Shown piece by piece: positions 1-8,599 of a stretch of 14,587 nt of DNA. Numbering within the stretch: position 1 is the first letter of the stretch; each line of letters begins with the position of its first letter. The DNA lies in the NCBI GenBank assembly GCA_964638055.1, contig CAZWXF010000071.1:1-14587 (forward strand), read 5' to 3'. Under the pieces are notes generated by a model, which saw only the letters and a program-made list of their open reading frames with translations, did not search any database and was not told the origin of the DNA. Origin of the DNA: Prado023 sp964638055 (GTDB taxonomy: Bacteria; Actinomycetota; Actinomycetes; S36-B12; CAIYMF01). Both the position numbers and the translations under genes were made by a program.

Positions 1-251
1 GGCTCCTGGCGGCGTTCCGCGGCGGGCATGGTGCCGCGCAGGTGGGCCAGCCAGGAGCCATCGGGCAGGTCTTCGACGTGGGTGGGCTTGGGGGCGGACT
101 TGTCGGTACGGACCCGCCACAGCAGGCCGGCTCCGGTCGCGATCGCCTTGCGCCACAAGGCGTAGGAGAAGAATCCTCGGTCGGCTGTGAGCAGCATCCC
201 CGGCTCGAGCCGGAGTGGGCAGGGGCCGTCAGCGACGTCCAGCTGACCGGG
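1..251 (-). pseudogene. IS4-family transposase fragment, cut by window edge and 5' truncated
   Basis: Reading the minus strand, the frame from 251 to the left edge encodes LEPGMLLTADRGFFSYALW followed by a tract with LLWRVRTDK and LPDGSWLAHLRG. This matches the catalytic core of IS4-family DDE transposases, where the Asp of LLTADRGF is the second acidic residue of the triad. An in-frame TAG at 252-254 lies just upstream, and the sequence before about 222 no longer looks like the family, so the N-terminal half with the first catalytic Asp is absent. The C-terminal part lies outside the window. It is therefore a remnant, although a full copy with a rearranged 5' end cannot be excluded from this edge. 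It lies about 130 bases beyond the end of the glucosidase gene, on the same strand. Confidence 0.75.
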
Positions 252-384
252 CTACTGAGCAACAAGCTGCCGTCAAGCCGGCTGGATGGTCACTTGGCCC
301 ATCCTGGTGGGGATCACCGTGATCCTGCCGTGTCCTTCGACGCGGCAACATTCAGGTGACGAAGGATGTCGTCCACCGAGAGTC

Positions 385-3120
385 CTATTGTCCAGAGGAC
401 CGGAAGTCGAGCTGCCCGCCGTACTGCAGCAGCAGCGCCACGGTCGCTGTCCAGCCTGTCTGGTGGCTGGCGCCCAGGCCGGCAGCCGTGTCGCCGTGGA
501 AGTACTCGTGGAACGGCAGCAGGTCGCGCCAATGGGGGTCGCTGTCGTAGTAGTCGTTGCCGCCGAACACCGGGCGGCGCCCGTCCGGCCCACGCAGGAA
601 GATTCGGCAGAGCCGCTCGGCGAGGTTGTCGGCGACGGCCGCGAGGCCGAGGCGCTTGCCGGAGCCGACCGGGTGCTCGACAGTGAAGCCGCTGCCGAGG
701 AAGCGCGCATGAGCGTTCAGCGCCTCGACGAGCAGGTAGTTCACTGGCATCCAGATGGGACCCCGCCAATTCGAGTTGCCGCCGAACAGCCTGCCGGTGG
801 ACTCCGCCGGCTCGTAGCCGATCGTGTAGGTCTGCCCGCCAGCGTCGAAGGAGAACTCGCTTGCGCGATGGGCGGCGGACAGCGAGCGGATCCCGAACTC
901 GGACAGGAACTGGTCCGGATCGAGCACCCGCTCGAGCATGCGCGCCAGCCGGCCGGGATCCACGACGCTAAGCAGCAGGTGGCTGCCGTCAGCCCCCTGG
1001 TGCAAGACCCGCACGTCCTGGTCGCCATGGTGGTAGGCCTCCCGCAAGGCAGCGGCCCTATCGGCGATGACGGCCGCCTGCCTGGCGTCGGACAGCGGGA
1101 TCGCCGTGCAGGCCAGGATCGGGATCAGCGAGTCCATCGAGAACACCTCGAGGGGCTTCACGGTGCCGTCGGGCAGCTCGACGAGATCGTGGTAGAAGGC
1201 GGTCGACTCGTCCCACAAGCTGACCCGTCCGACGCCCTTCTCCAGCGCATTGGCGACCAGCCAGGCATCCCAGACCCAGCGGCCGAGCATGTCCTCGAAC
1301 GCCGAGTCCTCGCGAGCCAGCTCGACAGTGATCTCGATCATCTGCAGCAGCAGTCGGGCCATCCACGCGGTGCCGTCGGCCTGGGCCAGCGTCCCGCCGG
1401 TGGGCAGCGGTCGGTCGCGGTCGAACACGCCCACGTTGTCCATGCCCAGGAAGCCACCGCCGAAGACGCCCCGATCTGCGGCATCCTTCTGGTTGAGCCA
1501 CCACACGACGTTCAGCGACAGCGCCTGATAGGCCCGTTGCAGGAAGTCCAGGTCGCCGTGACCGCGGGCGAGCCGGTCGAGCTGGTAGACCCGCCAGGCC
1601 GCCCACGCGTGCAGCGGCGGGTTCGTGTCGTCGAACTTCCACTCGTAGGCCGGGATCTGCCCGTGCGGGTGCTGGTACAGCGGGCTGAGTAGCAGCAGGA
1701 CCTGCTCCTTGGCGAAGTCGGGGTCGATCATTGCCACGGTCACCGCGTGGAAGGCCAGATCCCAGGCCGCGAACCACGGGTACTCCCAGGGGTCAGGCAT
1801 GAGGATGACGTCGCCGGCCACGAGGTGCTGCCAGTCGCTGTTGCGTCCGGACCAGCGCTGATGCGGCGGCACCGGCTGACCCGGATCGCCCTCCAGCCAC
1901 TGACGCACCTCGTAGTGGTAGTACTGCTTGGACCACAGCAGCCCCGCAAGCGCCTGGCGCTGCACGAGCCGGCGGTCGGCGTCGAGATCCGGGCGGGCCA
2001 GCGCGTTGTAGAACTCGTCGGCCTCCGCGCGCCGCTCGGCCAGCACTGCGGCGGCGATGTCCAGCGGCTCCAAGAGGTCGACCTGGGACAGCCGAGCGGT
2101 CACCACGATGCTGGCGCCCGCGGCGAGCGTGGCCCTCACGTGCGCGGCGACCTTCGAGCCCGACACCGCATTGGTGGCGTCGGTGTTCCCGCCCACCACG
2201 TGGCTGTTGATGCCGTCCTTGGTGAACTGCCCGGCGTTCCGGCCGTGCCCCAGCGCGGTCTGGTTCGACTCGTTGTCACAGAACAGCAACCGCGGCGGGT
2301 CGGACGCCGCGAACGACTCACCGGGCTCGCCCTCCAGTGAGCTGGTCACGGCGAACCACCGCTCGCCCAGCTTTTCGTGCTCGGTGCGCGCCACCCCGGG
2401 GCGCACGGCCCGGATCTGTGGCTTGGCCGTTTCCGGCGGCCAGCTCCACGTGTTCCGGTACCACAGCTGAGGCAGCACGTGGATCTCGGCGGGATCCGGT
2501 CCGCGGTTGGTCACCGTGAACCGCGCGACGACGTCTTCCGGGGTCGGCTTGGCGTACTCCGCGACCACGTCGAAGTAGCGGTCCGCCAGCCACTCGGTGC
2601 GCAGTGCGTCGAACAGCTCGTACTCGCCGACGTCCTGGCCGCGCCTGCTGTTCGTGACTCGCAGGTCGTCGTAGGGGAAGCGCGCCTGAGGATACTTGTA
2701 GACCATCGATGCATAGGCGTGCGAGGGCAGGTTGTCGGTGTAGAACCAGTAGTCCTTCGCGTCCTCGCCATGGTTGCCCTGCGGGTTGGTCAGCCCGTAG
2801 GGGCGTTCCTTGAGGATCGGATCGCGGCCGTTCCACAGGGCCAGGGACAGGCAGATGATCTGCTCCCTGTCGCACCACCCGGCTAGGCCGTCCTCGTTCC
2901 ACCGGTACGCGCGCTGGTGGGCGTGCTCGAAAGGGAAGTCGGCCCAGGCGCTGCCGTCGGCGCTGTAGTCCTCCCGCACTGTGCCCCACGCCCGCTCGGC
3001 CAGGAAGGTCCCCCAGCGCCGCCAGTCCGCGGCACCCGACCGGGTCTCGGCCAGACGCAGTGCCTCCGCGGTGCGCGCCACCCGTGCCGCGCCTGCGGCC
3101 CCGTCCGCACCTGCGATCAC
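385..3120 (-). CDS. GH63-type glucosidase (MGH1-like glycoside hydrolase)
   Basis: A 911-residue protein resembling actinobacterial glycosidases of the GH63 / mannosyl-oligosaccharide-glucosidase type, which hydrolyse alpha-glucosidic bonds with inversion. The N-terminal third holds the family blocks AWGTVREDYSADG, YRWNEDGLAG and LWNGRDPILKER. The (alpha/alpha)6 barrel includes PWEYPWFAAWDLAFH, where Asp454 is my candidate general acid. Near the C-terminus PFHEYFHGDT and GASHQTGW contain Glu872, a candidate base. No signal peptide or membrane segment is visible, so it is probably cytoplasmic. I chose GTG at 3120 over longer readings because GAGGGGG lies just upstream and the start is one base after the zwf stop; upstream extension runs antiparallel to nothing new and lacks family similarity. 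The exact substrate (maltose-like, glucosylglycerate, trehalose-like) cannot be told. As last gene of the pentose-phosphate operon it may supply glucose. Confidence 0.88.
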   Translation of the reverse strand: MIAGADGAAGAARVARTAEALRLAETRSGAADWRRWGTFLAERAWGTVREDYSADGSAWADFPFEHAHQRAYRWNEDGLAGWCDREQIICLSLALWNGRDPILKERPYGLTNPQGNHGEDAKDYWFYTDNLPSHAYASMVYKYPQARFPYDDLRVTNSRRGQDVGEYELFDALRTEWLADRYFDVVAEYAKPTPEDVVARFTVTNRGPDPAEIHVLPQLWYRNTWSWPPETAKPQIRAVRPGVARTEHEKLGERWFAVTSSLEGEPGESFAASDPPRLLFCDNESNQTALGHGRNAGQFTKDGINSHVVGGNTDATNAVSGSKVAAHVRATLAAGASIVVTARLSQVDLLEPLDIAAAVLAERRAEADEFYNALARPDLDADRRLVQRQALAGLLWSKQYYHYEVRQWLEGDPGQPVPPHQRWSGRNSDWQHLVAGDVILMPDPWEYPWFAAWDLAFHAVTVAMIDPDFAKEQVLLLLSPLYQHPHGQIPAYEWKFDDTNPPLHAWAAWRVYQLDRLARGHGDLDFLQRAYQALSLNVVWWLNQKDAADRGVFGGGFLGMDNVGVFDRDRPLPTGGTLAQADGTAWMARLLLQMIEITVELAREDSAFEDMLGRWVWDAWLVANALEKGVGRVSLWDESTAFYHDLVELPDGTVKPLEVFSMDSLIPILACTAIPLSDARQAAVIADRAAALREAYHHGDQDVRVLHQGADGSHLLLSVVDPGRLARMLERVLDPDQFLSEFGIRSLSAAHRASEFSFDAGGQTYTIGYEPAESTGRLFGGNSNWRGPIWMPVNYLLVEALNAHARFLGSGFTVEHPVGSGKRLGLAAVADNLAERLCRIFLRGPDGRRPVFGGNDYYDSDPHWRDLLPFHEYFHGDTAAGLGASHQTGWTATVALLLQYGGQLDFRSSGQ

Positions 3121-3121
3121 G

Positions 3122-4582
3122 TCAGTCGCCCCCCTCGTGCTTGACAGTGTCCTGCTCCCCGGCCCCGGTCGGTAGGTGCCAGCGGCGCGGACCGAGCAGC
3201 GCGATGGCTTCCTCGGGTCCCCAGGACCCGGGCGCATAGGGCCGGACGGGAGGTGGGGCCTCGAGCAACGGAGCCGCGACCTCCCACAGCCGCTGGACCG
3301 CAGCGGCACGGTTGAACAGGGTCCGGTCGCCGAGCATGGCGTCGTGGAGCAGCCGCTCGTAGCCCCTGAGCTGGTTCTCGATGGTGAACGAGGTGTCGTA
3401 CCGGAACGTCATGCTGGCCAGGCCCAGCGCGGTCCGGGCCCCGGGCACCTTGGCCAGGAACTGCACGACGATCCCGCCGGGCTCGGCGATCTCGAAGGAC
3501 AACGAGTCGGGGTGATGATCGCCGGGGAACAGCGCGTGGTCGGGTCGCCGGTAGCACAGGGTGACCACGCTCCGGCGCTGGGCAAGGTGCTTGCCCGTGC
3601 GCAGGTAGAACGGCACCCCGCGCCACCGGTCGTTGTCGATGCGCACCTCCAGGGCCACGAACGTCTCGGTTTCGGAATCGGCCGCGACGCCGGGCTCCTG
3701 GCGGTAGCCGTCGTACTGGCCGCGAACCGCCCGGCTTGGGTCGATCGGGCGGAGGTCGGCGAACACCGCCTGCTTCGCCCGGGCCAGGGCGTCGGCCGTG
3801 AACGAGTCCGGGCGTTCCATGGCGACGAATCCGAGCGTCTGCAGGAGGTGGGTCACGACCATGTCGCGGAATGCCCCGACCCCCTCGTAGAACGCGGCAC
3901 GTCCCTCGAGGCCCAGCGTCTCGGGCACGTCGATCTGGACGCTGTCGACGTACTGGCGGTTCCACGTCGGGTCCAGCAGGCCGTTCGCGAACCGGGAGAC
4001 GAGGATGTTCTGGACGTCCTCCTTGCCCAGGAAGTGGTCGATCAGGTACACGTCGTCCTCGGCGAAGGCCGTGCCGATCAGCGCGACCAGGGTTCGAGCC
4101 GAGTCAAGGTCGGATCCGAAGGGCTTCTCGACGATGACCCTGGCTCGTCGGTCGGCGAGGCCGCAGTCGCGCAGCGCCTGCAGGACGCCGGGGAACGCGC
4201 GCGGTGGGACAGCGAGATGGTGCAGCAGGCGGGCGTCTGTGAGTTCGGCGCGTCTGGCCCCGACCGAAGCGACCAGCTCGTCCATGCGGTCGGGCCGGGA
4301 GACCACGTAGGACAGGTTCGCCGCGAACCTCGCCCAGTCCTCGCCGGCCGGGTCGCGCTCACCGAACTGCGCGATCGCGTCGCGGGCATGGTCGCGGAAC
4401 CCCTCGTCGGTGAGCTCGTCCGGTGACGTGCCCACGATGCGGTACTGCGTGGGAAGCAGGCCCGCCGCGCCCAGGTGGTACAGGCCCGGCAGCAGCTTGC
4501 GCCTGGCCAGGTCACCGGTCGCTCCGAAGATCACGATGACGTGGTCCTCCGGGATCAGCCCGTCGCGAACGGGATCGCTCAT
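3122..4582 (-). CDS. zwf: Glucose-6-phosphate 1-dehydrogenase
   Basis: 486 residues, the normal length. It oxidises glucose 6-phosphate to 6-phosphogluconolactone, the entry step of the oxidative pentose phosphate pathway. Seen in sequence: dinucleotide-binding IFGATGDLARRKL (19-31), VIVEKPFGSDLDSA, the substrate-binding IDHFLGKEDVQN (His183, Lys187) and MVVTHLLQ with His245 at the place of the catalytic base. The conserved C-terminal FYLRTGKHL is also present. The start at 4582 follows GGGGGCC and gives MSDPVRDG; a longer reading to 4672 would overlap gnd and adds non-family sequence. Oddity: the GxxR loop that binds the NADP+ 2'-phosphate reads IVGTSPDEL, with Pro54-Asp55 in place of the usual Arg, hinting at NAD+ use (inference). 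It starts 13 bases after the gnd stop and ends one base before the glucosidase start. No lactonase gene is in the cluster. Confidence 0.96.
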   Translation of the reverse strand: MSDPVRDGLIPEDHVIVIFGATGDLARRKLLPGLYHLGAAGLLPTQYRIVGTSPDELTDEGFRDHARDAIAQFGERDPAGEDWARFAANLSYVVSRPDRMDELVASVGARRAELTDARLLHHLAVPPRAFPGVLQALRDCGLADRRARVIVEKPFGSDLDSARTLVALIGTAFAEDDVYLIDHFLGKEDVQNILVSRFANGLLDPTWNRQYVDSVQIDVPETLGLEGRAAFYEGVGAFRDMVVTHLLQTLGFVAMERPDSFTADALARAKQAVFADLRPIDPSRAVRGQYDGYRQEPGVAADSETETFVALEVRIDNDRWRGVPFYLRTGKHLAQRRSVVTLCYRRPDHALFPGDHHPDSLSFEIAEPGGIVVQFLAKVPGARTALGLASMTFRYDTSFTIENQLRGYERLLHDAMLGDRTLFNRAAAVQRLWEVAAPLLEAPPPVRPYAPGSWGPEEAIALLGPRRWHLPTGAGEQDTVKHEGGD

Positions 4583-4595
4583 GGCGGCCCCCGGC

Positions 4596-5702
4596 TCAGG
4601 GTGCTGTGGGGCCGGTGGGGCGCCCGGGCGACGTCGCCGGGCCGCCGACCACATCGGCAGCTGGGTTCCCACGGACCGGCTTCTCGACGTGCCCGCCGAA
4701 CTCCCCGCGCATCGCCGACAGCACCTTCGCAGCGAACGCCCCCTCGCCCCGGGATTCGAACCGCTGGTAGAGCGCGGCGGCGATCACCGGTGCGGGCACC
4801 CCTTCGTCGATCGATGCCATCACCGTCCACCGACCTTCGCCGGAGTCCGACACCCGGCCGGCGAAAGCCGCCAGCTCCGGGTCTCGGGCCAACGCATCGG
4901 CGGTCAGGTCCATCAGCCACGACCCGAGGACCGAGCCTCGGCGCCACAGCTCAGCCACCTCGCCCACGTCCAAGCGGTACCCGTAGTACTGGGGGTCGCG
5001 CAACGGCGTGGTCTCGGCATCGACCTCGCGGGTGCCCAGCCCCACGTCCGCGTGGTGCAGGATGCTCAGGCCCTCCGCGATCGCGGCCATCACGCCGTAC
5101 TCGATCCCGTTGTGGACCATCTTCACGAAGTGCCCGGCACCACTGGGGCCACAGTGCAGATAACCGTTCTGGGCGGTGCCGTCGAGGCGCGTGCGAGCCA
5201 GGGTGGCCACGGCGACAGCAGCTCCCGGGGCGAGGGAGGCGAAGATCGGGTCGAGGCGGCGCACCGGGTCGACCTCACCGCCGATCATCAGGCAGTAGCC
5301 GCGATCCAGGCCGAAGACCCCTCCGCTGGTCCCGCAGTCCAGGTAGTGGATTCCCCTCGCCCCGAGCTGGGCCGCCCGCGCGATGTCATCGCGGTAGTAG
5401 GAGTTGCCTCCGTCGACCACGATGTCGCCGGGGTCGAGCAGGTCTGCCAGCTCGTCCACCGTCTGCTGCACCAGTCCGGCCGGCACCATGATCCACACGG
5501 CCCGGGGGACCGCCAGTGCGCCGACGAGCTCCGCCAGGGACTCTGTCCCGAGCGCGCCCTCCCCGGCGAGCTGGGCCACCGCGTCGGCATTCACGTCGTA
5601 CTCCACGCAGTGATGGCCGTCGCGCGTCAGCCTGCGAACGAGGTTCGCCCCCATCCGGCCAAGTCCGATCATGCCCAGCTGCATCGGCCGCTCGGTCGTC
5701 AT
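4596..5702 (-). CDS. gnd: 6-phosphogluconate dehydrogenase, short (decarboxylating) type
   Basis: 368 residues, well below the ~470 of the classical NADP+ enzyme and matching the short bacterial type. It decarboxylates 6-phosphogluconate to ribulose 5-phosphate. Visible motifs: Rossmann GLGRMGANLVRRL (13-25), VVDGGNSYYRDD, the substrate loop DCGTSGGVFGL, and GHFVKMVHNGIEYG, in which Lys194 and Glu201 are the expected catalytic pair. The end of the second beta strand reads VEYDVN, with Asp36 where NADP+ enzymes have Asn-Arg-Ser/Thr; this points to NAD+ preference (inference from family knowledge). The C-terminal tail after about 345 is Pro/Gly/Thr-rich and looks unconserved. The start ATG overlaps the transaldolase stop (ATGA), so translation is probably coupled; a longer reading up to 6467 runs through transaldolase and is not real. 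Confidence 0.95.
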   Translation of the reverse strand: MTTERPMQLGMIGLGRMGANLVRRLTRDGHHCVEYDVNADAVAQLAGEGALGTESLAELVGALAVPRAVWIMVPAGLVQQTVDELADLLDPGDIVVDGGNSYYRDDIARAAQLGARGIHYLDCGTSGGVFGLDRGYCLMIGGEVDPVRRLDPIFASLAPGAAVAVATLARTRLDGTAQNGYLHCGPSGAGHFVKMVHNGIEYGVMAAIAEGLSILHHADVGLGTREVDAETTPLRDPQYYGYRLDVGEVAELWRRGSVLGSWLMDLTADALARDPELAAFAGRVSDSGEGRWTVMASIDEGVPAPVIAAALYQRFESRGEGAFAAKVLSAMRGEFGGHVEKPVRGNPAADVVGGPATSPGRPTGPTAP

Positions 5703-6772
5703 CGTTGCCCCCGCATCTGGGACTCGATGCGGGCGATCAGGTCCTGCCACGAGTCGACGAACGCGGCAGCCCCGTCTGACTGGAGCTGGGTGGCCAGCGC
5801 CCCGACGTCCACTCCGACGGACTGGAAGCGAGCCAGCACCTCGTCGGCGTCGGCTCCGTCGGCCGGCAGCAGCTCGCCGACCTCGCCATGGTCTGCGAAC
5901 GCCTCCAGCGTCGCGGCCGGCATGGTGTTGATGGTCGACGGCGCGGCCAGACCGGTCACGTAGAGGGTGTCGGGCGTCTTGGGGTCCTTGGTGCTGGTGC
6001 TGCCCCAGAGCAGGCGCTGCAGCCGGGCCCCCTGCCCGGCGAGGCGCTGCCAGCGCGACGAGTCCTGGACTTCGCGGTAGGCCCGGTACGCGGCCTTCCC
6101 GATCGCCAGGCCGAGCTGGTCGCGCAGATCTTCTGGGACCTGGTCCCGTACGGCCTTGTCCCACCTCGACACGAAGACCGAGGCGACCGAGGCCACGGCG
6201 GGATCCAGGCCGCGGTCGAGGCGACGCTCGACTCCGGTCATGAACGCGTCGGCGGCGGCCCGGTACTGCTCGGCATCGAACAGCAACGTGACGTTGATCG
6301 GCACTCCCGCAGCGATCGCCTCGGTGATGGCCGGCAAGCCCTCCGGCGTCCCCGGGATCTTGATCAGCAGGTTGGGCCGGGCAGCCCGCTGGTGCAGCTG
6401 CATCGCGGCCGCCAGCGACGCCTGCGTGTCGTGGGCCAGCGTCGGGGAGACCTCCAGGGACACCCATCCGTCCATCCCGTCGGTCCGCTCGTAGGTGGCC
6501 AGGAACAGGTCAGCGGCTCGGCGCAGGTCCTCGATGGCCAGCTCGAAGAAGACCTCCTCGGCCGAGGCGAGCTCGCCGGACATGTCGCGGATCTGGTCGT
6601 CGTAGGCGCCCGAGGCGATCGCGTTGTCGAAGATCGAGGGGTTCGAGGTGAGGCCGGTCACGGCGTAGTGGTCGATGTAGCGCTGGAGCGTGCCGTCGTC
6701 CAGCATCGTCCGGGTGATGTTGTCCAGCCATAGGCTCTGGCCGGCAGCGTGCAAGGCCTGGGTGGCACTCAT
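5699..6772 (-). CDS. tal: Transaldolase
   Basis: 357 residues, typical for actinobacterial transaldolase. It transfers a dihydroxyacetone unit from sedoheptulose 7-phosphate to glyceraldehyde 3-phosphate in the non-oxidative pentose phosphate pathway. Visible: SLWLDNITR (13-21), the substrate block GLTSNPSIFDNAI (40-52), LIKIPGTPEGL with Lys138 as the Schiff-base lysine, and GVPINVTLLFD. A conserved late block LWGSTSTKDP and the motif APSTINTMP also fit. The start ATG at 6772 overlaps the transketolase TGA as ATGA, and the stop overlaps the gnd start the same way. A long reading frame continues upstream through the gap, but it is the shadow frame of transketolase joined across N and does not represent an extension. 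Confidence 0.96.
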   Translation of the reverse strand: MSATQALHAAGQSLWLDNITRTMLDDGTLQRYIDHYAVTGLTSNPSIFDNAIASGAYDDQIRDMSGELASAEEVFFELAIEDLRRAADLFLATYERTDGMDGWVSLEVSPTLAHDTQASLAAAMQLHQRAARPNLLIKIPGTPEGLPAITEAIAAGVPINVTLLFDAEQYRAAADAFMTGVERRLDRGLDPAVASVASVFVSRWDKAVRDQVPEDLRDQLGLAIGKAAYRAYREVQDSSRWQRLAGQGARLQRLLWGSTSTKDPKTPDTLYVTGLAAPSTINTMPAATLEAFADHGEVGELLPADGADADEVLARFQSVGVDVGALATQLQSDGAAAFVDSWQDLIARIESQMRGQR

Positions 6773-8413
6773 CGGGAGCCTTCCTGCAGGGTGTCCCCGC
6801 GGTCGGGGGGTTCGCCGCGTCGGGTGGCGGCGACGACGTCGCGCGCCACCTGCGCCACATTCCCCTGGGTGAATCCGAACTTCACCTGCAGCGCCTTGAG
6901 GGGGGCGGACGCACCATAGGTGTGCATCCCCACCACGGCGCCGGCCTCGCCCACCCAGCGGTCCCAGCCGAAGGTCGAGGCCTGCTCGACGGCTACCCGC
7001 GCACGAACGGCGGGCGGCAGCACCTCGTCGCGGTATGACTGCGGCTCTCGGTCGAACAGCTCCCAGCACGGCATCGACACCACGCGCGCCCCGACCCCCT
7101 CTCCGGCCAGCTCGTCGCGGGCCATCAGCGCCAGGTGCACCTCCGAGCCGGTGGCCAGCAGCAGCACATCCAGCTGCCCGCCCAGCGGCGTCTCGGCCAG
7201 CACGTAGGCGCCTCGCGCGACGCCGGCCGCCGCGCCCAGGGTGGAGCGGTCGAGGGTGGGCAGATCCTGCCTGCTGAGCACGAGCATGGCTGGCTCGTGG
7301 TGCAGCGGCATGATCACCCGCCAGCACTCGACCACCTCGTTGGCGTCGGCCGGCCGGAACACCAAGAGCCCCGGCATGGCACGCAGCGACGCCAGCTGCT
7401 CGACCGGCTGGTGGGTCGGGCCGTCCTGGCCCAGGCCGATCGAGTCGTGGGTGAGCACGTGGACCACTGGGATCTCCATCAGCGCCGAGAGCCTGATCGC
7501 GGGGCGGGCGTAGTCGGTGAAGGTCAGGAACGAGGACCAGAACGGGCGCAGTTTCGTCAGGGCCATCCCGTTGGTGATGGCCGCGGCGGCGTGCTCCCGC
7601 ACCCCGAAGTCGACGTTGCGCCCGCCGGGTGTGCCGGATTGGAGGTCGCCCGCGTCGTCGAAGGTGAGCGTCGTCTTCGTCGAGCTGGCCAGATCGGCGG
7701 ATCCGCCGAGCAGCCAGGGGACTCGCCGGGCCACCGCGTTGAGCACCGTGCCTGATGAGACGCGGGTGGCCAGGCCGTCGGGATCGGGGTCGAAGCTCGG
7801 CAGATCCTCGGCCCAGTCGTCGGGCAGCTCGCGGCGCTGGATCCTCTCCAACTGGTCGGCCAGCTCCGGGTGCTGCTCGCGATACGCGGCGAACATCGCC
7901 TCCCACTCCTCGCGGAGCCGCGCTCCCCGCGCGCCGAGGCCGGCGGCGACATGCTCCACGACACCGTCCGGGACGTAGAAGTCGCGGTCCGCCGGCAGGC
8001 CCAGGAACTGCTTGGCGGAANNNNNNNNNNNNNNNNNNNNNNNNNNNNNNNNNNNNNNNNNNNNNNNNNNNNNNNNNNNNNNNNNNNNNNNNNNNNNNNN
8101 NNNNNNNNNNNNNNNNNNNNAGGGTCACTGCTTGGCGGCCCTCGACCTCGTAGTCCGGGTCGACCGCGCGCACCTGCGCCAGGTACAGCAGGGCCCACAG
8201 CAGCGCTGAGGCGTGGCCCTCGGAGAGGACGAACCGGTCCCGGTTGGGCCAGATCGGGTCGGTCGGGTCGAACCGCAGCCGATGCTGCCACAGCGTGTAC
8301 GCGACCGGCGCTATCCCCATCGGGGTGCCGGGATGCCCGGAGTTCGCTGCCTGCACCGCATCCATAGCCAGGCCGCGGATCGTGTTGATCGTCAAGGTGT
8401 CCAGGTCCACCAC
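6769..8413 (-). CDS. tkt: Transketolase, interrupted by an assembly gap
   Basis: Thiamine-diphosphate enzyme that moves two-carbon ketol units between sugar phosphates. Before the gap about 97 residues are seen (TINTIRGLAMDAVQ, NSGHPGTPMG, RDRFVLSEGHAS). After it about 416 residues, with FGVREHA (catalytic Glu), LTHDSIGLGQDGPTHQP (active-site His), ADANEVVECW and LATGSEVHLAL. The two halves are in different frames as numbered, and roughly 200 residues, including the TPP/Mg GDG region, are missing, so the true gap is likely about 0.6 kb. The break is probably technical, as both halves are clean. Start is GTG 8413 (or the adjacent GTG 8410), preceded by AGGGAG at 8419-8424; no ATG is in frame. 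First gene of the operon; its stop overlaps tal as ATGA. Confidence 0.93.
8021..8120. other. Assembly gap (100 N)
   Basis: A run of exactly 100 N, the usual placeholder for a scaffold gap of unknown size. It falls inside the transketolase gene. Comparison with the family length suggests about 600 bases are really missing. The 12-mer ACTGCTTGGCGG is present on both sides of the gap (8007-8018 and 8127-8138). Confidence 0.98.
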
Positions 8414-8599
8414 ATCATCTCCCTGAGGTAGCCCCTCGGCGCCAGAGCTGGCAACAGGCCTGGGAGAACAGGCGCCTTGTGGGAAGCTCTCTTCCTCGAC
8501 CGTACCCACTTCCCGGGCGATGGGCAGGTGGACCGACGACGACACGAAGCTGCGCCCCTGGGTGGCCGGATGCGTGCCGCTGGCCACCGATCGGTGCAC
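8414..8599 (-). promoter_or_regulatory. Probable promoter/leader region of the pentose-phosphate operon
   Basis: This 186-base stretch separates the debranching-enzyme remnant from the transketolase start, and nothing else upstream could drive the operon unless the remnant's transcript reads through. On the minus strand a TACGGT (8499-8504) fits a -10 hexamer (TAnnnT), but I see no convincing -35. Possible operator elements are the inverted repeat GGAAG-CTCT-CTTCC (8482-8495) and two GGCGCC sites (8438-8443, 8471-8476) that could pair. The transketolase Shine-Dalgarno AGGGAG is at 8419-8424. Function is inferred from position only. Confidence 0.3.

Noticed and set aside
286..1692. Long plus-strand frame opposite the glucosidase gene
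   Set aside because: Product is Val/Gly/Gln/Arg-rich with no family motif; the minus strand encodes a clear glycosidase. Similar long plus-strand frames at 3176-4426 and 4410-5963 are shadows of zwf and gnd/tal.
3121..3309. Upstream extension of the glucosidase frame to an ATG at 3309
   Set aside because: It overlaps the 3' end of zwf, is Arg/Pro/Ser-rich, and the GTG at 3120 has a good ribosome site and matches the family start.
5699..8599. 966-residue minus-strand frame spanning transaldolase and transketolase
   Set aside because: It joins the transketolase start to the transaldolase frame only because N codons are treated as open; it is not one protein or a natural fusion.
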